Below, piece by piece: positions 37,120 to 46,450 of a stretch of 64,000 bases of DNA (position 1 is the first letter of the stretch; the number at the start of each line of letters is the position of its first letter). This DNA comes from Accumulibacter sp. GTDB lineage: Bacteria; Pseudomonadota; Gammaproteobacteria; Burkholderiales; Rhodocyclaceae. Where the stretch lies: assembly GCF_023806565.1 (NCBI RefSeq), contig NZ_JAMTDV010000092.1:1-64000 (forward strand), in the 5' to 3' direction. The notes below the pieces were generated by a model. That model was not told the DNA's origin and did no database searches. It saw nothing but the letters and a program-made list of their open reading frames with translations. The translations under genes and the position numbers were made by a program.

Positions 37120-38495
37120 TCCTCGGTCAACGCCGACTTCCAGCGATCCATCAAGGGCTTGAACAGGTAGTTCAGGAGCGTCCGCTCGCCGGTCTTGATG
37201 AACACCTCGGCGGGCATTCCGGCCTTGATCTCGTGCGTCTTGAGCTTCTGCATGCCGTCCGCCGTGACCACCACCTGGCCACGATAGTGCGGCGGGATCT
37301 TGCCCTGCGGATCGGTCGTCGCGTCGGCAGCGACCTGGACAAACTCACCGGGAATCTGCGGCGTCGTCTTCTGGTTGAAAGCCGGAAAGGTGATTTCGAC
37401 CGGCGATGCCAGCTTGACCTTGTCGATCAGCGTCGTCGGGATCTGGACGTCGATGCGCAGCGGCTCGTTCTTGGGAACCACATCCATCAACTGCGTGCCT
37501 TGCGCGAGCACGCCACCGACCGTATGCACGTTCAGGCCGACGATGATCCCTTCGGACGGAGCGCGCACCTCCGTGTTCGCCAGATCGAACGCCAAACCCT
37601 TCAGGCGACTGTCCAGCGAACTCACTTCCTTCTGCGCATCGACGAGATCCTTTTCCACCTCCTTGTCGTACTCCTGCTGGCGCGCCACCAGCCGCATCCG
37701 CGTCTCGCCGATGCTTTGCCGGGTACGCCCGAGATTTCCCAGGTCCTCGGAAATCGCCCCGTTTAGCTGCGCCAGAAGCCGTTCCTGCTCCGACAGCCGA
37801 TTGCGTGGCAGATAGCCGTCGGCCGCGAGGTCGCGCAGACCCTTCAGTTCCTCAAGCAGCAGCCTTGCCTGCTCTTCCTTGGCACGCTTGCTCTCCTCGA
37901 TCCCCTTGGCTGACGACTGCAGCCCCGCCAGGGTATTGTTCAAGGCTCCGAGTTCGGCCTTCAGGCCGGCCTGTCGCGAGCGCAGAAGCTGCGTCTGCAG
38001 CGCCATCGCGCTGGCTGCCCGTGGATCCTCTCGCTCTTTCAGCAGTTCGTCGGGGAAATCGATTTCTGAACGGCCCTGAGCCTCGGCCAGCAGGCGGGCC
38101 TCGGCTGCTTTCGTGGCCAGCCATTGCCCGTGTGCCATTTCGTATTGCGAACGGGCGTTCGTCGGATCGAGCCGAACCAGAATGTCGCCGCTGCGCACCT
38201 CATCTCCATCCTTCACGAAAATCGCCTGCACCAAGCCAGCGCCGAGGTTCTGGACCGTCTTGCGGTTCCCCGTCACCACCACCTGGCCATTCGCGGGTAC
38301 CCCCTGATCGAGCGGCGCCAGCGCTGCCCACAGCAGGAAGCCGCCGAAACCGACGGCCAGCACCAGCCAGCCGATCCGGGAAGCACGTTCATGGTTGATG
38401 TCGACGCCGGGCAGCGCGGGCTTTCGCTCGGAGACATCGCTCACGTCGGTGATGTCGTCGGCAGTGGATTTTCGCCTGAAAAGTTTGATCGCCAT
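37116..38495 (-). CDS. HlyD-family periplasmic adaptor of a type I secretion system
   Basis: A 459-residue membrane fusion protein: one N-terminal helix (RIGWLVLAVGFGGFLLWAAL, about 40-60), a lipoyl half (GQVVVTGNRKTVQNLGAGLV), long coiled-coil hairpin helices (about 130-300) and the second lipoyl/beta-barrel half (VRAPSEGIIVGLNVHTVGGV). This matches the PrtE/HlyD type I secretion family. It lies 16 bases after the ABC gene and overlaps the TolC gene, forming one operon. Confidence 0.94.
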   Translation of the reverse strand: MAIKLFRRKSTADDITDVSDVSERKPALPGVDINHERASRIGWLVLAVGFGGFLLWAALAPLDQGVPANGQVVVTGNRKTVQNLGAGLVQAIFVKDGDEVRSGDILVRLDPTNARSQYEMAHGQWLATKAAEARLLAEAQGRSEIDFPDELLKEREDPRAASAMALQTQLLRSRQAGLKAELGALNNTLAGLQSSAKGIEESKRAKEEQARLLLEELKGLRDLAADGYLPRNRLSEQERLLAQLNGAISEDLGNLGRTRQSIGETRMRLVARQQEYDKEVEKDLVDAQKEVSSLDSRLKGLAFDLANTEVRAPSEGIIVGLNVHTVGGVLAQGTQLMDVVPKNEPLRIDVQIPTTLIDKVKLASPVEITFPAFNQKTTPQIPGEFVQVAADATTDPQGKIPPHYRGQVVVTADGMQKLKTHEIKAGMPAEVFIKTGERTLLNYLFKPLMDRWKSALTEE

Positions 38496-38511
38496 GCTCT
38501 TGTCGTCTCAA

Positions 38512-40287
38512 TCAGTGGCCACTCATCGGTGCTGCCGGCAGTCCGCCCGCCGCCTGCATCACCGCCCGTGGCGCCGTGCTCTCGGCACGCGCCTGCGTCC
38601 CCGCAGGGCCTGCGCGCAGCGCCGCCAGCACCTGCTCGCGCGGACCGTGCGCCTTCACCGTTCCCTCATGCATGACCAGAATGCTGTCGACCACCGCCAG
38701 CGTCGTCAGCCGGTGGGTGATGATCACTACCGTCCGCTGCTGCGCCTTGAGGCGCCGGATCGTTTCCGCCAGAGCGGCTTCGCCCTGATCGTCGAGGTTG
38801 GAGTTCGGCTCGTCGAGAACGATCAGCGCCGGATCTCCGTACAGCGCCCGTGCCAGACCGATGCGCTGCTTCTGACCGCCGGAGAGCGCCCTGCCGCCAT
38901 CGCCCAGCGGCGTGTCGTAGCCTCTGGGAAGCAGCAGAATCAGCTCGTGCACTCCCGCCGCCTGTGCCGCCGCCAAGACCTTCGACGAATCGACCTCGCC
39001 GAAACGTGCAATGTTCTCGGCAACCGTTCCGTCGAACAGCTCGATGTCCTGCGGCAGGTAACCCAGATAGGGGCCGAGTTCATCCTTGCTCCACTTGAAA
39101 ATTTCGGCACCATCCAGGCGAACGGCTCCTGTCAGTGCCGGCCAGACGCCCACCAGCAGACGAGCCAGCGTAGACTTGCCGGACGCGCTCGGGCCGATCA
39201 CCGCCACGACCTCACCCGCCTTGACCCGGAAATTCACGCTCTTGAGAATCAGAATCTTGCTTCCCGGGGCCGCCGTCGATGCGTTCTCGACGGTCACCTC
39301 ACCCAAGGGCCGGGGCAGCGGCATCCCGGCAGTGCGAGCAGGATACGCGCGCAACAGCTCGCTCAGCCGGTCGTACGCAGCGCGCGCCGAGACCAGTTGC
39401 TTCCAGTTGGCGATCAGCACTTCGAGCGGAGCCAGCGCACGACCGACCAGGATCGACGCCGCGATCATCATGCCGGAAGTCATGTCGCCGTTGATCGCCA
39501 GCAGGGCGCCAAAACCCAGCGCCAGCGATTGCATCGAGATCCGCGCGAAACGGGTGACTGCGCTCAGCAGGCCGGCGCGATCGCTGGCCAGCGCCTGCTG
39601 CATCAGGAATTTTTCGTGCAGTTTGAACCAACGGCGGCGAATCGCCGGCAACATGCCCAGCGCCTCGATCACCTCGGCATTGCGCAGATGGCTGTTGGCC
39701 TGGGCGTTGGCGGCAATCGACAGCCGTTGCGCCTCGCCGAGAGGCCCGGCAGAAATGCGCTCGTTGATTACCGCCAGCGTCACCAGCAGCAGTACGCCGA
39801 CCATGGCGAAGATGCCCAGGTACACGTGAAAGGCGAAAATCACGATCAGATAGATCGGCATCCATGGCGCATCCGCCAGCGCGATCAGACCGGCACCGGT
39901 CAGTGTCTGCCGAATCGACGTGAGGTCGTTGAGTGCCTGCGCCGGGTTATCGCCCGCCTGCCGCAGGTTGCGTTCGAAAGTCGCGTCGAAGACCCGCTGA
40001 TTGATGTCGAGATCAAGGCGCGCGCCGATCCGCACGAGGACCATCGACCGGATGCGCTCTAGCAGAGACATCAAGGCAAACAGCCCGAGCGTGATCAAAG
40101 TGAGCATCAGCAGCGTGGTGAGATTGCGGCTGCCCATCGCCCGGTCATAGATCTGCAGCATGTAGATCGACGGTGTCAGCATCAGAAGATTGATGAAGAA
40201 ACTGAACGCACCGACCGTCAGGAAAACGCGACGAAATGAAAGGAGCACCAGCTCGAGTTCCGGGCGTTGTTGAGGGGATCTAATCAT
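38512..40287 (-). CDS. Type I secretion ABC transporter (permease-ATPase, PrtD-like)
   Basis: A 591-residue half-transporter. Residues about 20-290 hold six membrane helices. The nucleotide-binding domain has Walker A GPSASGKSTLAR, signature LSGGQKQRIGLARALYG, Walker B LIVLDEPNSNLD and the H-loop histidine in IITHR. No N-terminal peptidase or C39-like domain is present, typical of PrtD exporters for C-terminally signalled RTX proteins. It heads the operon ABC-HlyD-TolC. No cargo gene with glycine-rich nonapeptide repeats lies nearby, so the substrate must be encoded elsewhere. Confidence 0.94.
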   Translation of the reverse strand: MIRSPQQRPELELVLLSFRRVFLTVGAFSFFINLLMLTPSIYMLQIYDRAMGSRNLTTLLMLTLITLGLFALMSLLERIRSMVLVRIGARLDLDINQRVFDATFERNLRQAGDNPAQALNDLTSIRQTLTGAGLIALADAPWMPIYLIVIFAFHVYLGIFAMVGVLLLVTLAVINERISAGPLGEAQRLSIAANAQANSHLRNAEVIEALGMLPAIRRRWFKLHEKFLMQQALASDRAGLLSAVTRFARISMQSLALGFGALLAINGDMTSGMMIAASILVGRALAPLEVLIANWKQLVSARAAYDRLSELLRAYPARTAGMPLPRPLGEVTVENASTAAPGSKILILKSVNFRVKAGEVVAVIGPSASGKSTLARLLVGVWPALTGAVRLDGAEIFKWSKDELGPYLGYLPQDIELFDGTVAENIARFGEVDSSKVLAAAQAAGVHELILLLPRGYDTPLGDGGRALSGGQKQRIGLARALYGDPALIVLDEPNSNLDDQGEAALAETIRRLKAQQRTVVIITHRLTTLAVVDSILVMHEGTVKAHGPREQVLAALRAGPAGTQARAESTAPRAVMQAAGGLPAAPMSGH

Positions 40288-40713
40288 CCGCTTGCTTTCT
40301 CACAAGTTCGTTGCCATCGTGTGGCAAAGGCAAGTCTATCGTCCGCTCGACAGCCGTTCCAGGCACTACGTCACGCCCACATGCACAAGGGCGCTACTGT
40401 GACACAAGCTGCCCGCCCGGGAACAGCAACTTTCCAATGGCGATCGCTCGACGCCCGGATATCGCTAGCAGAACATTCAGCCTGAACCTGCCCTTCGTCT
40501 TGGGCAGAATCTCCAGCCGTCGAAACGAGAACGCTTCCGCGGCACTGCGCGCCCTTTCGTTCCTGCAGCATCCGCTGGGATGTTCGCGCCGCGGAAACGA
40601 ACAACCGGCCGGCGGTGGATGACGTGACGCCGCTCACGGCAAGGTTCCTGCGGCATGGCCCGAGTCGGCCAGGCTGCTAGAATTGCCGCTTTGTCACGCT
40701 TGCTGGCGACCTG
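40288..40713. other. Intergenic region upstream of the secretion operon and vanZ-like gene
   Basis: About 425 bases between divergent genes, so two promoters are expected. Open frames here have no coding signals. No strong hairpin, repeat or operator was found. Confidence 0.45.
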
Positions 40714-41814
40714 ATGGAGCACACCCCGCCACCGTCGATTAGTTCGGATCCCGCTCCGCCCGCGCCGCCGCGGGCCTCGCGGCTGCCGCTGTACCTGGCG
40801 CTGGCCTATTCGGTCCTGGTGATCTACGCCAGCCTATATCCTTTCGCCAACTGGCGCGACCGCGGCGTCTCGCCGTTTGCGTTCCTGCACGCAGCATGGC
40901 CGCGCTACTGGACGGTTTTCGACCTCGTGGTCAATGTCTTGGCGTACGTGCCGCTCGGATTCCTGTTGACTCTGACGCTGCGCCGCATTCCGGGTGGGCG
41001 CTGGGCCGCAGCGATCGTCGCGCTGCTGCTCGGCAGCCTGTTGAGTTTCTGCATGGAAAGCCTGCAGACCTATCTCCCGTCGCGCGTGGCGTCGAGTATC
41101 GATCTGGCGTGCAACACGCTCGGCGCGGCGGTCGGCGCGGCGATCGCGTTCTGGCGAGGCAAGCGAATCTTTCGACGGATCGGCCAACTGCAGCAGGCCC
41201 TGCTGGCCCCGACTCCGCATGCCGAAATCGGCGTCGTGCTGCTCGGCATCTGGCTACTGACGCAGCTCTCGCCCGAGACCTTGCTCTTCGGGACCGGCGA
41301 TCTGCGCCACGTGCTCGAACTGACGCCGGCGGTACCCTACGCGGCGCAATCCTTCTTCGTTCTCGAAACCGGCGTCATCGCCTGCAACACGATGGTCGTC
41401 GGTCTGTTCGCCCGCACCCTGCTGGCCGACCAGGCGTATCCGCACCTCGTCCTGATCGCCTTTTTCATTCTCGCCCTGGCGACGAGAACGCTGGCCGCGG
41501 CCGTGCTGATCACCCCGCAGGACGCACTTGGCTGGCTGACGCCGGGCGCCGAAGTCGGCCTGCTCATCGGCACGCTGCTACTCTCGCTGTCCCTGCTGCT
41601 GCCGGCGCAACTGCGCATCGCGCTGGCGGGCGCCGCCCTGATGGCGGGTACCGCGCTGGTCAATCTGACCCCCGGCAATCCCTACTCGGAAGCAGCGCTG
41701 GCTGCGTGGCGCCAAGGAAACTTCCTCAACTTCAATGGTCTGACGCGCTGGGTCGCGAGCTTCTGGCCCTTCGTCGCCCTGCCCTATCTGACCGCAGTCG
41801 GACGCGCTTCGTAG
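40714..41814 (+). CDS. VanZ-family membrane protein
   Basis: A 366-residue protein with about nine membrane helices. The first part carries the VanZ-like core: LALAYSVLVIYASLYPFANW, DLVVNVLAYVPLGFLLTL and the ESLQTYLPSRVASSIDLACNTLG signature. The second half adds four to five helices (ending ASFWPFVALPYLTAV), making it larger than VanZ. The role in Gram-negatives is unknown; VanZ itself affects teicoplanin tolerance. The next gene is convergent and begins six bases past its stop. Confidence 0.85.
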   Translation: MEHTPPPSISSDPAPPAPPRASRLPLYLALAYSVLVIYASLYPFANWRDRGVSPFAFLHAAWPRYWTVFDLVVNVLAYVPLGFLLTLTLRRIPGGRWAAAIVALLLGSLLSFCMESLQTYLPSRVASSIDLACNTLGAAVGAAIAFWRGKRIFRRIGQLQQALLAPTPHAEIGVVLLGIWLLTQLSPETLLFGTGDLRHVLELTPAVPYAAQSFFVLETGVIACNTMVVGLFARTLLADQAYPHLVLIAFFILALATRTLAAAVLITPQDALGWLTPGAEVGLLIGTLLLSLSLLLPAQLRIALAGAALMAGTALVNLTPGNPYSEAALAAWRQGNFLNFNGLTRWVASFWPFVALPYLTAVGRAS

Positions 41815-41820
41815 CCCCGC

Positions 41821-42846
41821 TCAGCAGCCGTCGAAGTTCCTGCGCGCGTGCATCTGCTGCTCCCAGGCGGCGAGGTCGGGCGCACGTTGATGGATCTCTG
41901 CAGCCAGACGCGCTTCCAGTTCTTCCAGCAACGGACGATCGTCACTGCCGATTTCCACTGGGTCGATTCTGTGCAGATGCACGACGAGATCACCGGCGGC
42001 CGCCCGCCTCTTGCCCGGAAAGCCGAGGCCGGGAAGACGCCATTCCACCGAACGCGGCAGGCACGCAGGGATTTCCAGGCGGGCGGTACCCGCCAGGGTC
42101 GGCACCTCGATGCTGCCGCCGCACAACAGGCGAAAGACGCTCACCGGCACCCGACAATGCAGGTTCTGGCCGTCGAGAACGAACAGCGGATGGACCGCCA
42201 GGCGGATTTCGAGGTAGAGATCGCCAGCAATCGCGTCGTGGGCCGCCATTGGTGCCTGCCGCGCGAGGCGCAGGCGCTCGCCTTCGAGCACACCCGCCGG
42301 AACGCTGACCGACAGCGTGCGCATCTCCTGGCCCCAGCCGCTGCCGGCACAATCCGGACAGTCGGTCTCGCGCAGATAGCCGCGTCCGGCACAACCGTCG
42401 CAGCGACTCGTGCGGCCACCGGCGCGGACCACCCGGCCGCAACCACTGCAACGCGGGCAAGGAACCGAATTCTGGTGCTTCAACCGGCCACTGCTGCGAC
42501 AAGTGGTACAAGCGACGCGCTGCAACAGTTCTACCGCTTTCCGACATCCCAGCGCCGCCTCCTCGAGCGTCAGCGTCAGGGCCTGCGTCAGGTCGTCGCC
42601 AACCTTTCCGCCGCCCTCCGTTTCCGGTACGGTCGACTGTGTCTGCTGCCATTCGGCCAGACGCTCGGCGTCGAGCAGCAGTTCATACGCCGCGTGCACC
42701 CGCTTGAACTCGTTGGCGGCAAGCAACGACGGATTGCGATCCGGATGCCAACGCATGGCAAGCCGCCGATACGCCCGCTTGACTTCGTCGAGCGACGCTT
42801 CCTGTTGCAGACCGAGAACGGCGAAAGGGTCTTCGCCTGTGATCAT
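41821..42846 (-). CDS. DnaJ-like co-chaperone (type A)
   Basis: A 341-residue J-domain protein. The J domain starts at DPFAVLGLQQEASLDEVKRA and has the HPD motif in RWHPDRNPSL. Residues about 120-190 carry four zinc repeats (CTTCRSSG, CPRCSGCG, CDGCAGRG, CPDCAGSG), and C-terminal substrate-binding beta domains follow (GDLYLEIRLAVHPLF). It lacks the Gly/Phe-rich linker of standard DnaJ, replaced by a short charged spacer. There is no dnaK or grpE nearby, so it is an accessory J-protein. The ATG at 42846 was chosen because the J domain begins at once after it. Confidence 0.9.
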   Translation of the reverse strand: MITGEDPFAVLGLQQEASLDEVKRAYRRLAMRWHPDRNPSLLAANEFKRVHAAYELLLDAERLAEWQQTQSTVPETEGGGKVGDDLTQALTLTLEEAALGCRKAVELLQRVACTTCRSSGRLKHQNSVPCPRCSGCGRVVRAGGRTSRCDGCAGRGYLRETDCPDCAGSGWGQEMRTLSVSVPAGVLEGERLRLARQAPMAAHDAIAGDLYLEIRLAVHPLFVLDGQNLHCRVPVSVFRLLCGGSIEVPTLAGTARLEIPACLPRSVEWRLPGLGFPGKRRAAAGDLVVHLHRIDPVEIGSDDRPLLEELEARLAAEIHQRAPDLAAWEQQMHARRNFDGC

Positions 42847-43072
42847 GGGAGGCTCACTGGATGGGCAGGGTTGGCTCGGGCGGGAACGCGCGACAAATGA
42901 AAACGCGAAACCGACGCAGCAGAGCATTGCATTTTACGCGATCCGCGATCGAAGTCTCCTGCTCGTCTTTCGAATAAGGTATCCATGGCCGGGGGGCGAG
43001 AGTTCGCGATTTCGGAATCGGCGGTAGAATCGAAGGCTGCCGCCAGCAACCCAACCCGAGGAGCCAGTTGGT

Positions 43073-43381
43073 ATGAACTATTTCAAGCATCATGTGTTCT
43101 TCTGCTGCAACCAGCGTGGTGAGAGCGAAACCTGCTGCAACAACTCCGGCGCGAGCGCCGCGCAGGCCTATGCCAAGGATCGCATCGGCCAGCTACGGCT
43201 GAAGGGCGTCGGCAAAGTCCGCATCAACAAGGCAGGCTGCCTCGACCGCTGCGATCTCGGGCCGGTGCTCGTCGTCTATCCGGAAGGCGTCTGGTACAAC
43301 TACGTCGACAATGAAGACATCGAGGAAATCATCCAGGAGCATCTGGTGCACGGACGGGTGGTCGATCGACTGCGCATCTGA
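43073..43381 (+). CDS. Thioredoxin-like [2Fe-2S] ferredoxin
   Basis: A 102-residue protein of the thioredoxin-like 2Fe-2S family. FKHHVFFCCNQ at the N-terminus and INKAGCLDRCDLGPVLVVYP in the C-terminal half supply the C...C, CxxxC cluster ligands; another pair (ETCCNN) lies between. GVWYNYVDNEDIEEI is typical. It probably carries electrons in the cytoplasm; the partner is unknown. GAGGAG lies upstream of the ATG. An alpha/beta hydrolase follows 62 bases later. Confidence 0.9.
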   Translation: MNYFKHHVFFCCNQRGESETCCNNSGASAAQAYAKDRIGQLRLKGVGKVRINKAGCLDRCDLGPVLVVYPEGVWYNYVDNEDIEEIIQEHLVHGRVVDRLRI

Positions 43382-43443
43382 AGCCGCCATCGTCGGGCCG
43401 CAGCGATGGCGGCGGCGAATTCAGCGAGAGGAACAGGAAAGCA

Positions 43444-44082
43444 ATGAGACTCCAGGCAGAGCAACTGCTGATCGATGGGCCGGTCGGCAAGATCGATATC
43501 ACCATCGAAAATCCCGGGGCACCGCGCGGGATCGCGCTGGTTGCGCACCCGCACCCCCTGTTCGGTGGCGGCAATACCAACAAGGTGGTGCAGACGCTGG
43601 CGCGCACCTTCACCCATCTCGACTACGTCGCACTGCGTCCCAATTTCCGCGGCGTTGGCGAGACCCAGGGCAAACACGACGAAGGCCGCGGTGAGACCGA
43701 AGATCTGCTGGCCGTGCTCGCCGAAGCGAAGTGCCGCTACGGCAATCTGCCGGTCGCCCTGGCCGGCTTCTCTTTCGGCGCCTACGTCCTGACGCGCGTC
43801 GCCGAGGCGCTGCTCGCGGCCGGGCACCCGGCACAACGGCTGGTCCTGGTCGGCACCGCCTCGGGTTTCGTCGAAGGCGCGCGCCGCTACCAGACCCGCG
43901 CGGTGCCGCGTGACACGATCGTCATTCATGGCTCGGAAGACAGCACCGTGCCCTTGGCAAACGTCATCGAGTGGGCCAAGCCGCTGGAACTGCCGGTGGT
44001 CGTCGTTCCCGGCGCAGACCACTTCTTTCACCGCCGCCTGCATGTCATTCGTGAAATCGTCAGCCACGCCTGGCGGCACTGA
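43444..44082 (+). CDS. Alpha/beta hydrolase
   Basis: A 212-residue alpha/beta-hydrolase of the small prokaryotic type. HPHPLFGGGNTNKVVQTLAR and LRPNFRGVGETQGKHDEG form the oxyanion region, GFSFGAY holds the nucleophile serine, HGSEDSTVP the acidic residue and GADHFFHRRL the histidine. The full catalytic triad is present. The substrate is unknown. A good AGGAAAG site precedes the ATG. It may be co-transcribed with the ferredoxin. Confidence 0.92.
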   Translation: MRLQAEQLLIDGPVGKIDITIENPGAPRGIALVAHPHPLFGGGNTNKVVQTLARTFTHLDYVALRPNFRGVGETQGKHDEGRGETEDLLAVLAEAKCRYGNLPVALAGFSFGAYVLTRVAEALLAAGHPAQRLVLVGTASGFVEGARRYQTRAVPRDTIVIHGSEDSTVPLANVIEWAKPLELPVVVVPGADHFFHRRLHVIREIVSHAWRH

Positions 44083-44132
44083 GCGCGGACAGCAGGCGAG
44101 TCAATCGGGCCAGTGCTGGCCATGAGAGCGGC

Positions 44133-44897
44133 TCAGCGTCGCCCCTCGAACCACAGGTCGCCGAATCGCGCTTCGACGCTCTCGCCGGTATTGTCGGTAT
44201 CGGCGGCGACCGCGACGCCAGAGATCATCGGCACCGGATCGCCGAAGGCGGCGCGAAAATCGCCGGCGACATCGCGTACCACCTCGCGCCACTCGCCCGC
44301 GTGTGTGTTGCCGGAATCGACGACAATCATTCGCACGCGATCGGTATAGGCATTCCAGCCCGATTCCCCGGCCGCTTGCGCTGTTCCCCAAACGTAGCAC
44401 AGCGCAGCTGCCGGCAGGTCGGCTCCGTACAAGATGCGTGCCGCGACCATTTTCATCCGGTCGCCCATGCTGACGCGCTCGACGGGCAGGTCGAACAGCA
44501 CGTAGACGCGTGCGGCGTAGTCATCGCCGGCCTTGTGCCGCAGGTCCGAACCGGCAAGTGCATGGGATACCCACCAGCGCCAGTGCAACAGCGGCGTCAA
44601 CGCCGGGTCGACGCGCAAAGCGACGGCCAGCGTAGACGCCGCGCGGTCCGAAGCCACCCGCAATACGCTGCCGCCCTCCTCCGCCACGAGATCGAAACGG
44701 TTCGCCCGCTCGACCGAAGGCAGCGTCCGCTGCGTCCATCCCGCCGGCAGCCTGTTTCCCGGCGGTGCGCTGGAGAACCTCGGCAGTTCGACCACGCGTC
44801 TTGCGTCGGCGGCGCTCGACGGCGCCAGGCATGCTGCCGCAGCCAGCGCCGGCAACCCCAGCAGCATTTGAGAGACGCGACGGCGGCGCGGATTCAT
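44133..44897 (-). CDS. DUF3047 family secreted protein
   Basis: A 254-residue exported protein with a signal sequence (RRRRVSQMLLGLPALAAAACLA). The DUF3047 pattern is seen: LLHWRWWVSHAL, DDYAARVYVLFDLP, LCYVWGT and RMIVVDSGNTHAGEWREVVRDV, ending in a jelly-roll-like segment (GVAVAADTDNTGESVEARFGDLWF). The function is unknown. The ATG overlaps the stop of the upstream TIGR04282 gene, so it is last in a three-gene operon with two transferase genes. Confidence 0.87.
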   Translation of the reverse strand: MNPRRRRVSQMLLGLPALAAAACLAPSSAADARRVVELPRFSSAPPGNRLPAGWTQRTLPSVERANRFDLVAEEGGSVLRVASDRAASTLAVALRVDPALTPLLHWRWWVSHALAGSDLRHKAGDDYAARVYVLFDLPVERVSMGDRMKMVAARILYGADLPAAALCYVWGTAQAAGESGWNAYTDRVRMIVVDSGNTHAGEWREVVRDVAGDFRAAFGDPVPMISGVAVAADTDNTGESVEARFGDLWFEGRR

Positions 44898-45541
44898 CGG
44901 CACCATTCGGCGAATCCTTCCAGTGTGGCCAGCCGCGCCAGGTCTTCCGGCCGGTCGACATCCCACAGGCGTGGCAGTTCGGCCCAGCGCAGCCCCAGCC
45001 CGGCCAGGCGCTGCCGAGTCTGCGCCATCACGCTTCCGCTTCCCCATTCGACACGCTGGAACAGGCTCGGCTGCGGATGACGCAGGCCGACGAGCACGTA
45101 ACCGCCGTCTTCCGCAGGAATGAACACCGCGTCCTTGCCGCCGTCGTCGAGCAGGTTCCTGGCGGCCACCGCGAGATGCGCCGGCTGCAACGCCGGGCAG
45201 TCACTGCCGATCAACAGCAGCGGCCCGGCTTGCGCTGCGAAAGCTGCGGCCATGCGTTCACCGAGGTCCGCTCCGACCTGGGCACGCAGACCAACCGCGC
45301 AATGGCGCTGCACGGCGCGAAAGAAACGGTGTTCGGCATCCGGCGCAGCCCAAATCACCACAGGTCCGATCGCCGCCCGCTGCGCCACTCCCAGCGCATG
45401 CACTGCCAGCCGCCGTTGCAGCCGCGCTGCGCCGGCCGCGCCGAGGGCAGGAATCAGTCGCGTCTTGGCGGCACCGGCGGCGGGGGCGCGAACGAAAACG
45501 GCGATGGCAAGCCGGTCAGCGCCGCGGCGGGCGGTAACCAT
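44894..45541 (-). CDS. TIGR04282 (DUF2064) transferase
   Basis: A 215-residue nucleotidyl/glycosyl-transferase-fold protein. It opens with LAIAVFVRAPAAGAAKTRLI and has LLLIGSDCPALQPAHLAVA and AVFIPAEDGGYVLVGLR, matching the 'transferase 1, rSAM/selenodomain-associated' family. The family is named for co-occurrence with ArsS-like radical SAM proteins, one of which lies 12 kb away in this window. The ORF overlaps the upstream glycosyltransferase gene by 26 bases and the DUF3047 gene by four. Confidence 0.9.
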   Translation of the reverse strand: MVTARRGADRLAIAVFVRAPAAGAAKTRLIPALGAAGAARLQRRLAVHALGVAQRAAIGPVVIWAAPDAEHRFFRAVQRHCAVGLRAQVGADLGERMAAAFAAQAGPLLLIGSDCPALQPAHLAVAARNLLDDGGKDAVFIPAEDGGYVLVGLRHPQPSLFQRVEWGSGSVMAQTRQRLAGLGLRWAELPRLWDVDRPEDLARLATLEGFAEWCR

Positions 45542-46226
45542 AGCGGAGGGCCAGTCGTTGCGGGTCGGCGCCGAGGAAGTAGCTCGCCCGCAGTCGCCAC
45601 ATCAGCAGAATCGTGCGCCACACCCCATGCTTCTCCCAGCGTCGCCCGGAAGTGATGACTCGCTCGCCCAGGCAGGCAGGGCGTCCGTACCGCTGCAGCC
45701 GCTTCGACAGGGCAATGTCTTCCATCAGTGGCAATTCGGGGTAGCCGCCGACGCCACGGAAGGCGTCGCGACGAACGAAAATCGCCTGATCACCGGTGGC
45801 GATCCCGGTCAGTCGCGAGCGCCAGTTCATCATGCGCGCGACGACGCGCAACAGCGGCGAGCGACCGTCGATGCACACGTCGAAGCGGCCCCAGGCCGCG
45901 CCGGCCAGGATGGCGCCGCGGATCAGCGCGTCGGCCGCCGCGGGCAGTCGGGTATCCGCGTGCAGAAACAGCAGCACTTCTCCCCGGCTCTCCTTCGCGC
46001 CGACATTCATCTGCAGAGCACGGCCACGCGGCGAGGAGAGCAGGCGGTCGGCCAACGGTCCAGCGAGCATCGCAGTGCCGTCACTGCTCCCGCCATCCAC
46101 CACCAGCACTTCGGCACCACGCAGCCGGAATTCCTGGAGAGTCGCCAACTGGGCGCGGATCGTCGCCGCTTCGTCGAGGACGGGAAGAATCAGTGAAAGG
46201 AAGGGCCGGTCGGTATCGGTATTCAT
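45516..46226 (-). CDS. TIGR04283 family glycosyltransferase (arsenosugar biosynthesis type)
   Basis: A 236-residue GT-A family 2 glycosyltransferase. LSLILPVLDEAATI opens the Rossmann-like fold; VLVVDGGSSDGTA and LFLHADTRLPAAAD hold the DxD metal-binding region; GDQAIFVRRDAFRGVGGYPELPLMEDIALSKR is the acceptor/catalytic part with ED. This is 'transferase 2, rSAM/selenodomain-associated' (TIGR04283), linked to arsenosugar biosynthesis. It is first in the operon with TIGR04282 and DUF3047. Confidence 0.92.
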   Translation of the reverse strand: MNTDTDRPFLSLILPVLDEAATIRAQLATLQEFRLRGAEVLVVDGGSSDGTAMLAGPLADRLLSSPRGRALQMNVGAKESRGEVLLFLHADTRLPAAADALIRGAILAGAAWGRFDVCIDGRSPLLRVVARMMNWRSRLTGIATGDQAIFVRRDAFRGVGGYPELPLMEDIALSKRLQRYGRPACLGERVITSGRRWEKHGVWRTILLMWRLRASYFLGADPQRLALRYGYRPPRR

Positions 46227-46450
46227 CGCCCACGGGCAAACATTCGGCGCCAGTCCTGTCGACGAACCGGCCGAGCTTCGATTCTGGGGCCTGCGCGGCG
46301 AACGATCAAGTTCGGCAGCTTTCGTCGGCAGCTTCGGTCGCGCCGCAAGCCGGTGTGGCGGGTCCTTCCGTTTGACTGCCTCGCCCCGGCACCGGATACT
46401 TGAAAGAAAGGTTTTGCCAACCGAATTGAGGCAGGAAGCGAGAGGAGATT

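Noticed and set aside
38395..40062. Long plus-strand open frame of 555 codons opposite the ABC transporter gene
   Set aside because: Composition is Arg/Gln/His-rich with no family motif; the minus strand carries a full ABC transporter with all nucleotide-binding motifs.
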